This document shows positions 1 through 7,859 of a stretch of 64,000 nt of DNA, one piece after another. The position numbers and the translations under genes were made by a program. The stretch comes from Bacillota bacterium. GTDB lineage: Bacteria; Bacillota; Clostridia; Peptostreptococcales; Anaerovoracaceae. The stretch is from contig JAFWZZ010000005.1 of NCBI GenBank assembly GCA_017522185.1, forward strand, positions 1-64,000, read 5' to 3'. The notes under the pieces were generated by a model. The model saw nothing but the letters and a program-made list of their open reading frames with translations, ran no database searches and was not told where the DNA came from. Position 1 is the first letter of the stretch; each line of letters starts with the position of its first letter.

Positions 1-16
1 AGAGGAGGAATTTAAT

Positions 17-1129
17 ATGGGTGTAGAAAAAGATAAAGAAAGAGGAACTTATACGGTTCGAGTTAGATACAAAGATTTTAACGGGGAGAACAGAGTCCAT
101 AAGAAGAGAGGGTTCAAGCTTAAAAGAGAAGCCAAGGAATATGAAACGGAGTTCTTACGGAAGCTGGGAAGCACGACAAATATGGACTTTGCATCCTTTG
201 TGGACATTTATAAAAGAGATGTGTGGCCTATGATTAAGCGTAGCACGCAGAAGAACAGAGAATGTGTAATAGAAACAAAGATTTTACCATTCTTCAGCGG
301 TGTAAAAGTGCAGGATATAAAGCCAAGGCATATCATCCAATGGCAGAACGAACTCTTGGCGAGACGTGATGAAGATGGAAAAGGGTACTCCCCGGTATAT
401 CTGAAGAAAATTCGTTCAAACTTAAATGCTATATTTAATCATGCGGAAAGATTTTATGATCTGAAAGATAACCCCATCAAAAAAGTAAAATGCATGGGAA
501 AAGAAAAGGGCAAAGAAATTGAGTTTTGGACATTAGAAGAATATATGGCCTTCAGAGAAGTTATGAAAGAAAAACCTGAAGCGTTTTATGCCTTTGAAGT
601 TCTGTACTGGACAGGTATTAGACTTGGAGAACTGATGGCACTGACACGCAAGGATATTGACCTTGAGAAAAGGACTATCACCATCAATAAAACTTATCAG
701 GTAATTGATAAAGAAGAGTTAGTTACTTCACCGAAGACGGACCGAAGCAATAGAGTAGTGGATTTACCGACAGCTTTATGTGATGAACTTGAAGACTTCC
801 TGGCAATGTTTTATGGGTTGGATGAAGATGCGAGACCATTTAACAAATCCAAAGGGTATTACGAGAACTCGTTCAAACGAGGTCTGAAAAAAGCGGAAGT
901 AAAGGATATTAAAATTCATGCGCTGCGTCACAGCCATATAACTTATCTGCTTGCGAAAGGTTTTACTGCTGTAGAAATCGGTGCCAGAACCGGGCAGGAA
1001 AGCATCAAGATTGTTTTGGATTATGCACATGTCATGCCGGAAAAGAAAGTTGAAGTAGTGGACAGGCTGCAAACTGAGATGAGTCAGATGAATGAGAAAG
1101 AGATGGCCATGTATGAACAAAATTTATAA
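17..1129 (+). CDS. int: Tyrosine recombinase (phage/ICE-type integrase)
   Basis: Site-specific recombinase that would integrate and excise the element. Residues 1-50 resemble the AP2-like arm-binding domain of Tn916-type integrases, about 55-150 the SAM-like core-binding domain, and 165-350 the catalytic domain. Catalytic residues are visible: Arg in TGIRLGEL, the H-x-x-R box in HALRHSH, a late His/Gly segment (IGARTGQES) and the nucleophile in DYAHV. At 370 residues it has normal length. The start is ATG 17 with AGGAGG at 4-9. The gene overlaps the next one by 17 bases, suggesting coupled translation. The target site is inferred to be guaA from the att-like sequences at 11167 and 12294. Confidence 0.95.
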   Translation: MGVEKDKERGTYTVRVRYKDFNGENRVHKKRGFKLKREAKEYETEFLRKLGSTTNMDFASFVDIYKRDVWPMIKRSTQKNRECVIETKILPFFSGVKVQDIKPRHIIQWQNELLARRDEDGKGYSPVYLKKIRSNLNAIFNHAERFYDLKDNPIKKVKCMGKEKGKEIEFWTLEEYMAFREVMKEKPEAFYAFEVLYWTGIRLGELMALTRKDIDLEKRTITINKTYQVIDKEELVTSPKTDRSNRVVDLPTALCDELEDFLAMFYGLDEDARPFNKSKGYYENSFKRGLKKAEVKDIKIHALRHSHITYLLAKGFTAVEIGARTGQESIKIVLDYAHVMPEKKVEVVDRLQTEMSQMNEKEMAMYEQNL

Positions 1130-1493
1130 AAGAGAAACCCTTAGCTCAGAAAAAAAGGAGAGGCATACTGAGAACTGGATCAGAGAGAGGAATGTTATTC
1201 TGAATTTCAGAGTGACGGAAGAAGAGAAACGGAAGATAGAAAAGAGGATTGAACTGTCCGGACTTTCAAAGCAAGATTTCTTCATTTCAAGTTTCCTTTA
1301 TCAAAATATTAATATAGTGGGAAATGTGAAGACCTTCAATGCAATACGAAAAGAAATGGTTTCTATTGAGAATCATCTTAAAAGTATTGCGACGTTAGAT
1401 GAGCTGTCACTCGATAAAATTGAATCAATAAGGACAATCTTCGAAATATTGGATAGCTATTACAGAGGGACAGAACAGCATTTGGAGATATAA
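1113..1493 (+). CDS. MobC-like relaxosome accessory protein
   Basis: A small basic protein of 126 residues resembling the plasmid mobilization (MobC/ribbon-helix-helix) proteins found beside relaxases in Firmicutes elements. The segment ILNFRVTEEEKRKIEKRIEL followed by SGLSKQDFF is the typical RHH/MobC N-terminal pattern: a strand with a basic-hydrophobic alternation, then two helices. It likely binds oriT and helps the relaxase at 1905. I chose ATG 1113 because it overlaps the end of the integrase by 17 bases; an in-frame ATG at 1092 is deeper in int. Family assignment is by pattern only. Confidence 0.7.
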   Translation: MNKIYKRETLSSEKKERHTENWIRERNVILNFRVTEEEKRKIEKRIELSGLSKQDFFISSFLYQNINIVGNVKTFNAIRKEMVSIENHLKSIATLDELSLDKIESIRTIFEILDSYYRGTEQHLEI

Positions 1494-1593
1494 GGTAAGG
1501 GGACAGGTCCATTTGACGATTTTCCTCGCTTATATAGGCAAAAATCTCAAAAAAACGCACCAAATCGCTACAGTAAAACGGGAGGTGGTATCT

Positions 1594-1764
1594 ATGCCCA
1601 GACTTGGGAAAAAGGACAAAGAGGAATGGGCATATTTCATAAATGACATTGGGCGGCGCCAGTATAATGAGCGGTGCCGCCAATGTGTCCATGAGTGCAA
1701 GCAGAGCTATAGGGCAGCGATCGTCTACTGCCCGAAGTATAAGAGTAAAAGAGCGACTGCTTGA
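1594..1764 (+). CDS. Small Cys-rich hypothetical protein of the mobile element
   Basis: A 56-residue charged protein that begins MPRLGKKDKEEWAYF and has the pattern C-x-x-C-x3-C followed by a further Cys (CRQCVHEC, then IVYCPKY), which could bind a metal. A strong GGAGGTGG ribosome site at 1581-1588 sits just before ATG 1594, which is why I prefer this start over an earlier in-frame ATG at 1513. Small proteins of this kind are common between the accessory and relaxase genes of Clostridia mobilizable elements. I do not know its function. Confidence 0.7.
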   Translation: MPRLGKKDKEEWAYFINDIGRRQYNERCRQCVHECKQSYRAAIVYCPKYKSKRATA

Positions 1765-1787
1765 CACCTTACCCTCGGAGAGCGTAA

Positions 1788-1882
1788 AACCTGCTCGCAG
1801 GTTGCACTTTTGATGGATATGCCTGTCAAAAGTGCTTTTGCGTTACTTTTGACAAAAGTAACAAAACCCCGGCTTACGCCGG
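1788..1882. other. Putative origin of transfer (oriT) with four inverted repeats
   Basis: Four dyads lie in a row directly before the relaxase gene: AACCTGC/GCAGGTT (1788-1803), GCACTTTTGA/TCAAAAGTGC (1804-1813 and 1826-1835), GTTACTTTTG/CAAAAGTAAC (1842-1851 and 1853-1862) and CCGGC/GCCGG (1869-1873 and 1878-1882). All arms are perfect. MobV relaxases recognise inverted repeats immediately upstream of their own genes, so this is the expected place for oriT. The nick site is not assigned. Some of these dyads could also regulate the relaxase or terminate transcription. Confidence 0.75.
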
Positions 1883-1904
1883 ATAAAAAAAGGATGTGAT
1901 TTAT

Positions 1905-3065
1905 ATGCAAAGAACAATAAGTGCAATGGTCGGCAAAGGCTCCGTAAGTCACAATAGCAGAGCGTTTACAGCAGAAAATGTAGATGCCGAACGGAGTTGC
2001 TTGAATATCAGTTACTGCAATGAAAGTATTAAGAATGTTTACCATGAACTGTTTGATGAGGCGTTGGAAAAATATAACGCTAAGCAGACAAGAAATGATC
2101 GGAAAATAAGTGATTATTATGAGAAAATCAGAAGTTCCAAGCAGGAGAAACCTTTCCACGAATTAATTTTGCAAATAGGTGATAGAGAAAATATGAATGC
2201 GGAAAGTGATAATGGAGAACTTGCCCAGCGGATTCTAGACGAATATTTCCGTAGCTTTCAAGAGCGAAATCCTCAACTAAAAGTATTCTCAGCGCATCTG
2301 CATATGGATGAAGCAACACCTCATTTGCACATCGATTTTGTTCCGTTTACTACAGGAAGTAAACGTGGGTTGGAGAAAAGAGTCTCCTTAAAGCAGGCGT
2401 TATCAGCTCAAGGATTTAAAGGCGGTAGCAGAGGTGATACGGAATGGTCACAGTGGGTGCAATCTGAGAAAGAGCAGCTCGCTGCGGTGATGGAACGTCA
2501 TGGAGTCCAGTGGGAACAGAAAGGAACCCATGAAAAACACCTTACAGTTTTGGACTATAAGAAGCAGGAAAGAGAAAAAGAGGTACAGCAGCTTGACACG
2601 AAGATTGACCAAAAGCAGACCGAATACAATGTGCTATCGAAACGGGTGGAGAACTATGATAGCTGTATTGAAGAACTTGCTGCTTTAGAAAAGGAGCTGA
2701 ATGCAGGAGATAAATATCAACTGCCGGAGCAGCAAGGATTCATGACAGCAAAGGCATATAAAAGTAAAATTGCAGAGCCTTTAGTGGAGAAATTGAAATC
2801 GATGTTGAAGGCAACATTAGTCAGAGCCTTCGAAGGATGGGACAACTATTACAGGCTAAATATGAAGAACGGAAACCTGTACCAAGAGAATCAAGAATTG
2901 AATAGAGTTAATAAAAAACTAGCTGAAGAAAATATGATATTAAGAACTGAGAATAAAGATTTTAAACTTTTACGAAGAGTCTTTGGCCGAAGACAGATTG
3001 ACGATTTAGTGGAACAGGCAAGATTTGCGAAAAGTATGAAACGTGATAATGTGCGTTTCAGATAG
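1905..3065 (+). CDS. mob: MobV-family relaxase (Pre/Mob)
   Basis: DNA strand-transferase that would nick oriT and lead the strand during mobilization. The N-terminus has the MobV motif around SHNSRAF, and residues about 125-145 hold the metal-binding histidine motif HLHMDEATPHLHIDF, diagnostic for Pre/Mob (plasmid recombination) enzymes. The C-terminal half (about 210-375) is charged and coiled-coil-like, as usual. I chose ATG 1905, ten bases after AAAGGA; the in-frame GTG at 1896 sits on top of that site. At 386 residues it is in the normal range. The putative oriT ends just upstream. Confidence 0.93.
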   Translation: MQRTISAMVGKGSVSHNSRAFTAENVDAERSCLNISYCNESIKNVYHELFDEALEKYNAKQTRNDRKISDYYEKIRSSKQEKPFHELILQIGDRENMNAESDNGELAQRILDEYFRSFQERNPQLKVFSAHLHMDEATPHLHIDFVPFTTGSKRGLEKRVSLKQALSAQGFKGGSRGDTEWSQWVQSEKEQLAAVMERHGVQWEQKGTHEKHLTVLDYKKQEREKEVQQLDTKIDQKQTEYNVLSKRVENYDSCIEELAALEKELNAGDKYQLPEQQGFMTAKAYKSKIAEPLVEKLKSMLKATLVRAFEGWDNYYRLNMKNGNLYQENQELNRVNKKLAEENMILRTENKDFKLLRRVFGRRQIDDLVEQARFAKSMKRDNVRFR

Positions 3066-3152
3066 TTCATACAAAATGTCTTAAAAGGATAAAGCGGTAT
3101 GTACAATGTACACTGCTTTATCAATACATATAGAAAATCGAAAGGAGATTTT

Positions 3153-3512
3153 ATGATGAGAAAGATTACTTACACAGAGCGAGACGGATATTTGTATCCT
3201 GACTTGGAGCTTCCTGAACATGAAGAAGTGGTTATTGGCAGATGGGGGCAGAAACATAAAAGATTTCTAAAGAAGACTAAAAAACTTACATATTACAGAC
3301 TTCTAACCAGCGGAAAACTGACTGCTTACCTTTCAGAAATTGATGAGCAAGCACAGGATATGTTTGATACTATCGTTAACCAGACAAAAGAAGTACACGG
3401 GATTACAGAAGAACTAAAATCAGAAGATCCAATGGAATGGGTAAGGCAAATGAAGTCGATAATGAATATGGCGGAGGAATTTGTACTGCAGGAGTTGATA
3501 TATGACTTATAA
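3153..3512 (+). CDS. tnpV: TnpV-family transposon-encoded protein
   Basis: A 119-residue protein matching the TnpV family of clostridial mobilizable transposons: an N-terminal ITYTERDGYLYPDLELP, a central GRWGQKHKRFLK, then LLTSGKLTAYLSEIDEQAQ, and a C-terminal EEFVLQELIYDL. TnpV proteins travel with Tn4451-like and related elements; their biochemical role is unsettled. ATG 3153 follows AAAGGAG at 3141-3147. A second ATG follows directly at 3156. It marks the end of the mobility module; cargo begins after it. Confidence 0.88.
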   Translation: MMRKITYTERDGYLYPDLELPEHEEVVIGRWGQKHKRFLKKTKKLTYYRLLTSGKLTAYLSEIDEQAQDMFDTIVNQTKEVHGITEELKSEDPMEWVRQMKSIMNMAEEFVLQELIYDL

Positions 3513-3530
3513 AAAAAATCGAAATCGCTA

Positions 3531-3566
3531 TTTATGGTAAATACAAAACTGACAATTTACTATAAA
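3531..3566. promoter_or_regulatory. Operator/promoter candidate for the XRE regulator
   Basis: An interrupted inverted repeat TTTATGGTAAAT (3531-3542) and ATTTACTATAAA (3555-3566) matches at 11 of 12 positions and overlaps an A/T-rich -10-like TATAAA just upstream of the XRE gene at 3593. XRE regulators usually bind such dyads and repress themselves. The assignment is inference from position and symmetry. Confidence 0.5.
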
Positions 3567-3592
3567 ATGAATGTAAGATTGGAGGGGAAAAT

Positions 3593-4054
3593 ATGAATCA
3601 GAAAAGAATTGGCGATTTTATTGCAGCACTGCGAAAGGATAAAGGGGTTACACAGCAGGAATTAGGTAATTCCCTGGGAGTTACAAATAAGACTGTTTCT
3701 CGTTGGGAGACTGGAAAATATATGCCCGATATAGCAATTATACCTGACCTGTGCAATTTTTTTGGAATTAGCATAAATGAGTTTATTTGTGGAGGACGTG
3801 TGGAAGAAGATGTTTTCCGCAAACAGGCTGATATGAATATATTAGACATTTTGACACAGGATAAAAAGTTACGGAGACAAAAACAATACAGTGAAATGTT
3901 GGGTGGAGCAGGAACAGGATTGATTCTATCTGTTTTGTATAATCCTGATAGAGTGGAGACGACAGTTGTTGCGGGAATCGGGCTATTGATGATTGTTATT
4001 GGGTGGTATTTGCGAGCAAAGATAGATAAAAGTACTGTGCAGTTAAAAAGATGA
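3593..4054 (+). CDS. XRE-family regulator with C-terminal membrane segment(s)
   Basis: Residues 5-60 form a Cro/C1-type helix-turn-helix (RKDKGVTQQELGNSLGVTNK, then TVSRWETGKYMPD). After a short linker, residues about 103-145 contain one or two hydrophobic stretches (GAGTGLILSVLYN and TVVAGIGLLMIVIGWYL), so the protein may be membrane-tethered. Such XRE-TM regulators commonly sit before small ABC exporters in Firmicutes and probably sense an envelope or peptide signal. The start ATG 3593 follows GGAGGGG. It is likely to control the ABC genes at 4214-6088. Confidence 0.85.
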   Translation: MNQKRIGDFIAALRKDKGVTQQELGNSLGVTNKTVSRWETGKYMPDIAIIPDLCNFFGISINEFICGGRVEEDVFRKQADMNILDILTQDKKLRRQKQYSEMLGGAGTGLILSVLYNPDRVETTVVAGIGLLMIVIGWYLRAKIDKSTVQLKR

Positions 4055-4213
4055 TAAGGTGTGAAATAGTAAGGAATGAGGGGATGCAAGCGACAACTTG
4101 TGTCTCTTTTAATGTTATAAAGAACTCTTGCTCTCTCTTTAACCTTTAGAATTAGTATGATATAATAAACAATAAGGGTATTGTAAAAGTAGATGTAGGG
4201 AAAGAGGGATCTT

Positions 4214-4825
4214 TTGAAAAAGATAGTTACTCTCATGAAGAAAGACATATCGTTTAACTTAAAGATATATCTTGGTATTTTTCTAGTAACATTACTTCTA
4301 ATAACTGCGGCAGTATTAGGTATAGATGGTAGTGAAGCTACAGATACGCTTAATTATTTAGTCTATACGTGCTGTGCATCTATTATTTTCGTGCCATTCT
4401 CCTATAACATTGAGGATGACTTTTCTACAAGGAAATTTATATCAGCGTTGCCAATTTCAATGAATCAAATACTTACGGCAAAGCTGTTATTAAGTGCGAT
4501 TATTGCAAGCATATTGTCGAGTTCAGCGGTATTGGTTTTTTACATCTTTGGGAAGACAATACTGTTTCGGTGTGCCTTAATTCCTGTAATGCTTAGCATG
4601 ATAATGTCAGCATTCTTTATAGCAGCATTTTATAAATGGGATATAAATATAGCAAGATTTGTTGCGATAGCACCAATTGTGCTATTTGCTTTTTCAGCTA
4701 AAATGGTTGAGCAAATGAATGTTGTGGGAGAGTCATTTAGTTTAAGTGCGCTTCTAATTATCTTTGCTATTGTAGTGGGAATTGTGACTTTGATGAAAAA
4801 TATAACATTGAAGATCGTTGTATAA
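4214..4825 (+). CDS. ABC-2 type permease subunit
   Basis: A 203-residue integral membrane protein with about six hydrophobic segments, of the small ABC-2 permease kind encoded with a YxlF/BcrA-like ATPase. I chose the TTG at 4214, since the resulting N-terminus (MKKIVTLMKKDISFNLK) parallels that of the second permease (MKRNLWVLMKKDILL); ATG 4235 is the alternative. Together with the ATPase at 4840 and permease at 5582 it would make a heterodimeric exporter, possibly for peptide antibiotic resistance or self-immunity. The substrate cannot be read from sequence. Confidence 0.82.
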   Translation: MKKIVTLMKKDISFNLKIYLGIFLVTLLLITAAVLGIDGSEATDTLNYLVYTCCASIIFVPFSYNIEDDFSTRKFISALPISMNQILTAKLLLSAIIASILSSSAVLVFYIFGKTILFRCALIPVMLSMIMSAFFIAAFYKWDINIARFVAIAPIVLFAFSAKMVEQMNVVGESFSLSALLIIFAIVVGIVTLMKNITLKIVV

Positions 4826-4839
4826 AAGGGGAGTAGTGT

Positions 4840-5577
4840 ATGGAAGAGTTATTAAGAGTTGAGGACTTGCGTGTAAGTTACCCTGGATTTGAATTGAACA
4901 ACATTTCTTTTACATGTCATAAGGGTGAATTTATCGGCGTAATCGGAGTTAATGGTGCAGGAAAATCAACAACAATTAAAGCAATTATGCAAATGATTGC
5001 TCGCGACGGTGGAGATATTTACTGGAAAAGTGAGAAAGTGACGGAGAAAAGAATTGCAACTTTTCGTGAATGTATTGGATATGTTGGTGATAATGACTGT
5101 TACTATCCAAATATTAAAGTGGAAAAAATCTTACGTTTTGTATCTGCATTATATAGTAACTGGGATTCTGAAACGATGGAGAAATATCTCAGCATTTTCA
5201 AGTTAGATACTAATAAAAAAATGAAAGAACTTTCAACTGGGATGCGCGTGAAATTAGACTTATTGATGGCAATGTCGCACAATGCAGAACTGTATATTCT
5301 GGACGAGCCAACGTCAGGCTTGGATCCGCTTGTAAGAAAAGAAGTTATAGATATTCTGTATGACTTGGTTAACCGTGAAGGAAAAACTGTCATTCTTTCA
5401 TCTCACATAACTTCTGACCTAGAGAAAACCGCCGACCGTATTTTATATCTTGTTGATGGAACTGTAGTTGTAGATAATGGAGTTGAACAAATACGAAGTG
5501 ATTTTGCAGAAACACTGTCTAAGGCTACGGAGGATGTATTATTGGAAGATGTCTTGTTTCATCTAATGACGAGGTAG
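4840..5577 (+). CDS. ABC exporter ATP-binding protein
   Basis: A 245-residue ATPase with Walker A (GVNGAGKST, about residues 38-46), a variant signature LSTGMRVKL, Walker B with LYILDEPTSGLDP and an H-loop in ILSSHI. This is the arrangement of BcrA/YxlF-type ATPases that power ABC-2 exporters. It lies between two permease genes in the same direction with gaps of 14 and 4 bases, so the three are one operon. The start ATG 4840 follows GGGGAG. Confidence 0.93.
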   Translation: MEELLRVEDLRVSYPGFELNNISFTCHKGEFIGVIGVNGAGKSTTIKAIMQMIARDGGDIYWKSEKVTEKRIATFRECIGYVGDNDCYYPNIKVEKILRFVSALYSNWDSETMEKYLSIFKLDTNKKMKELSTGMRVKLDLLMAMSHNAELYILDEPTSGLDPLVRKEVIDILYDLVNREGKTVILSSHITSDLEKTADRILYLVDGTVVVDNGVEQIRSDFAETLSKATEDVLLEDVLFHLMTR

Positions 5578-5581
5578 TACC

Positions 5582-6088
5582 ATGAAAAGAAATTTATGGG
5601 TGTTGATGAAAAAAGATATACTTCTTTGTCCGGCGTGGCTGATATTAGGTGTGGCTTTAACTATAGCTATGCCTATATACATTATTAGTTCTATAGAGCT
5701 ACCGAGTGTTTTACGTGAGCCAATGCTGATTTTATGTGCGATATGTGCAGGGAACATAGCAGTATCCAGAATATGCTATATAGAAGATAATCAGGCGGTG
5801 AAAACACTGCTTGCTTCACTTCCTGTGAGGAAAAAAGAACTCATACTTTCACGATACATTGTTGCTGTTGCGATAGTGATAATCCTTATCATAGTAGCTG
5901 CATTAATGGGGCTGCTCATGGGCGTAGCAATAAATGCTGCTGTATTGTGGATGGGTATTGTAAGTGGAATTCTCTATGAAACAATATATTTGATGTTGTA
6001 TTTTAAGTGGGGGAACAATGTGGCGCAGTATGCGTTTGTTGTAATCATTGTAATAATTGCAGGTGCTAGTTGGCTATTATGGTTTTAA
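5582..6088 (+). CDS. Second ABC-2 type permease subunit
   Basis: A 168-residue hydrophobic protein with about five membrane spans, the partner of the permease at 4214 (shared N-terminal M-K-K-D-I pattern). It starts four bases after the ATPase stop, with GAGG overlapping the end of the ATPase gene, so translation is probably coupled. It completes the exporter; no substrate can be assigned. Confidence 0.8.
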   Translation: MKRNLWVLMKKDILLCPAWLILGVALTIAMPIYIISSIELPSVLREPMLILCAICAGNIAVSRICYIEDNQAVKTLLASLPVRKKELILSRYIVAVAIVIILIIVAALMGLLMGVAINAAVLWMGIVSGILYETIYLMLYFKWGNNVAQYAFVVIIVIIAGASWLLWF

Positions 6089-6150
6089 TTTTAACGACGC
6101 AGAAATACTGTTTAAAACTGATTACATATGAAATGGAGTAATAGGAAGCT

Positions 6151-7008
6151 ATGAAAAAGCTGTATTTTTGGTACAATAATCTTTCAAAACGTGTTCGAGA
6201 CAGTATTCTCGCCTCTATAACTACAATAGGACTAATTTCAACAGTACTGTCCATAATAGGTATTTCATTAGGGGACTGGAACGGATCAAGTGTTGTAATA
6301 CGAATAGCGGTTGTAGTTGGTCTATTCTTAGCGGTATTTGGTGTGTCCTATTATATAATTGGAAGAGTTTTTAGGGATTCTGTAAAAACAATAATTAGAA
6401 AGACACAAGTATCGATAGGTTGTGGAGATATTTTTGACACTTCAGGAATGAGAGTGATAGGATGCGATACACATTTTGATACTAGAGTTGACGATGTTGT
6501 AATATCAAAGAACTCATTACATGGACAATTAGTATTGAAACATGGTGTAAAAGAAGAAATTGAACAGATTGTTGATGTGGAAGCGAAAAAGCTTAAATTA
6601 AAGAAAAACAAAGATGGTTTATATGACTTCCCACTGGGGACTATTATAAGATACGATAGTAGCGTTGATGGTCATACATATTTGATGCTTGCGATGACAA
6701 AATTAAATTCACAACACGAAGCACATACAAATATGGCTGACTTTGAGACAATGCTTATGAAAATGTGGAAAGAGATTAACCGTGTATACGCTCGGAATGA
6801 TATTGTATTGCCTATATTAGGTACAGGTATTTCTAGATTTGATGATGGCCCTAAGGAACCTGAAGATTTATTACGATGTATGTTATGTACGCTTAACAGT
6901 AGCGGAGTAACTTTAAAATCAAATGTTGAAATCATTATTTATGGTGATGCAAAAGAGATTCCATTATATGAGTACAGAAATCTATTTAATGTTATACCAA
7001 GGAGGTAA
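6151..7008 (+). CDS. thsA: Type II Thoeris effector ThsA (TM-macro domain)
   Basis: A 285-residue protein with two N-terminal membrane helices (about residues 19-40 and 47-69) followed by a macro-like domain (about 85-280). The domain shows SIGCGDIF at its start, FDTRVDDVVISKNSLHGQ, and the segment VLPILGTGISRF where a macro fold would bind an ADP-ribose derivative. This is the architecture of ThsA in type II Thoeris, which senses a TIR-made nucleotide signal (histidine-ADPR in published work) and then acts on the membrane. The next gene is a ThsB-like TIR protein whose ribosome site AAGGAGG is formed by the last codons of this gene, so the pair is translationally coupled. Start ATG 6151 follows AGGAAG. 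Confidence 0.88.
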   Translation: MKKLYFWYNNLSKRVRDSILASITTIGLISTVLSIIGISLGDWNGSSVVIRIAVVVGLFLAVFGVSYYIIGRVFRDSVKTIIRKTQVSIGCGDIFDTSGMRVIGCDTHFDTRVDDVVISKNSLHGQLVLKHGVKEEIEQIVDVEAKKLKLKKNKDGLYDFPLGTIIRYDSSVDGHTYLMLAMTKLNSQHEAHTNMADFETMLMKMWKEINRVYARNDIVLPILGTGISRFDDGPKEPEDLLRCMLCTLNSSGVTLKSNVEIIIYGDAKEIPLYEYRNLFNVIPRR

Positions 7009-7011
7009 ATT

Positions 7012-7575
7012 ATGGAAAATAGAACAGCGAACTATACGGCATTTTATGTGAAAGAGCCGTTTAGTGCATCAAGTTTAGGCGCGAATGCTACACCTGACTT
7101 TCTTTATTATAATCAACTGCGAGCATGGAAAGGTGCTGATAGTTCTTTTCCGTTTGTTGATGCTCATGCGAAAACATATAATGTTCGTGATGGTAGTGAG
7201 TGGGAGACTCTAAAGAAAAGATTGCACGAAAGACTTAATATGTCAAAGAACATTGTACTAGTCTTGAGTGAGAATACAAAGAATAGCAAGGCCTTACGTG
7301 AGGAACTTGATTATGGGATTAATCAAAAGGGATTGCCTGTAATTGTGGTTTATCCGGATTTTAAAGAGAAGACAGATATTGCAAGTTCCTCTGGAATCCG
7401 TAAACAGGTTAAGGATTTGTGGGATAAAGTTCCTGTCTTCAGAGATAATATGAGTAAAGTTGCGACACTTCATGTGCCATATAAAAAAGCATTAATTACA
7501 AGTGCATTAAAAGATGCTGATTTTAAAGTGCAAAGTATGACAAATGCAAGCGCTTATTATTACACTCTTGATTAG
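7012..7575 (+). CDS. thsB: Thoeris TIR-domain sensor/enzyme ThsB
   Basis: A 187-residue protein of the ThsB/DUF1863 TIR-like family. The N-terminal half contains TYNVRDGSEWETLKKRLHER and the hallmark NIVLVLSENTKNSKALREEL, continuing into DYGINQKGLPVIVVYPDF. The Glu in REELDYGI is in the region of the catalytic Glu of TIR NADases. In Thoeris, ThsB detects phage and converts NAD-derived substrate to a signal for ThsA. It begins three bases after the thsA stop. The C-terminal third is less conserved and probably handles infection recognition. No catalytic loss is apparent. Confidence 0.9.
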   Translation: MENRTANYTAFYVKEPFSASSLGANATPDFLYYNQLRAWKGADSSFPFVDAHAKTYNVRDGSEWETLKKRLHERLNMSKNIVLVLSENTKNSKALREELDYGINQKGLPVIVVYPDFKEKTDIASSSGIRKQVKDLWDKVPVFRDNMSKVATLHVPYKKALITSALKDADFKVQSMTNASAYYYTLD

Positions 7576-7622
7576 CAGTGCTTTTATTTGATGGTAATAT
7601 TCTTGTGTAAAATAGAAATCTA

Positions 7623-7651
7623 TTGACATAAAAACAAGCAAAACATATAAT
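7623..7651 (+). promoter_or_regulatory. Consensus sigma-A promoter for the repeat RNA
   Basis: TTGACA at 7623-7628 and TATAAT at 7646-7651 with exactly 17 bases between them: a perfect consensus housekeeping promoter. Transcription would start near 7658, directly ahead of the structured repeat RNA and not near a start codon. Such a strong promoter in front of a short non-coding RNA fits an antitoxin RNA that must be made in excess. Confidence 0.85.
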
Positions 7652-7657
7652 AATATT

Positions 7658-7842
7658 AAAGATAGGTGAGCCTATCATGGTGAGCTGACACCCTAAAAAT
7701 CTGATAGATAAGCCGGTTCGTGAGCCGGACGGTTGGAGAGCAACAGAAAAACTCTATAGATTAGCCGCATTCGTAGGGCGGCAGGTTGGCAGACAACAGA
7801 AAAATCAGCATATTAAAAGGTTGTTCTTCGGAGCAACCTTTT
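7658..7842 (+). ncRNA. Structured repeat RNA, candidate type III antitoxin
   Basis: No open frame; instead six hairpins in series, ending in a terminator. Two units of about 53 bases (7702-7754 and 7755-7808) are alike: each has AGCCGn hairpin arms (7713-7728; 7764-7782), then GTTG-n5-CAAC (7732-7744; 7785-7797), then CAGAAAAA. A third, divergent unit (7661-7701) has two hairpins (GATAGG/CCTATC, GGTG/CACC) and then CTAAAAAT. Tandem structured repeats with A-rich joints, made from a strong promoter and followed by a leaky terminator and a nuclease gene, are the hallmark of type III antitoxin RNAs (ToxI, CptI, TenpI). I do not recognise the repeat itself. Confidence 0.65.
7815..7842 (+). terminator. 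UUCG-loop hairpin between repeat RNA and nuclease gene
   Basis: AAAAGGTTGTTC and GAGCAACCTTTT pair over 12 positions (one G-U) around a C(UUCG)G tetraloop. The U-run is only four long and the nuclease gene starts 17 bases later, so it probably stops most but not all transcripts, as in type III toxin-antitoxin loci. Confidence 0.8.
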
Positions 7843-7859
7843 GTTGTAGGGGAGAGATT

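Noticed and set aside
7658..7842. The repeat RNA as a riboswitch for the downstream gene
   Set aside because: None of the riboswitch cores I know (cobalamin, c-di-GMP, guanidine, ZTP, SAM) fit, and tandem near-identical units are not typical for an aptamer; a new tandem aptamer cannot be fully excluded.
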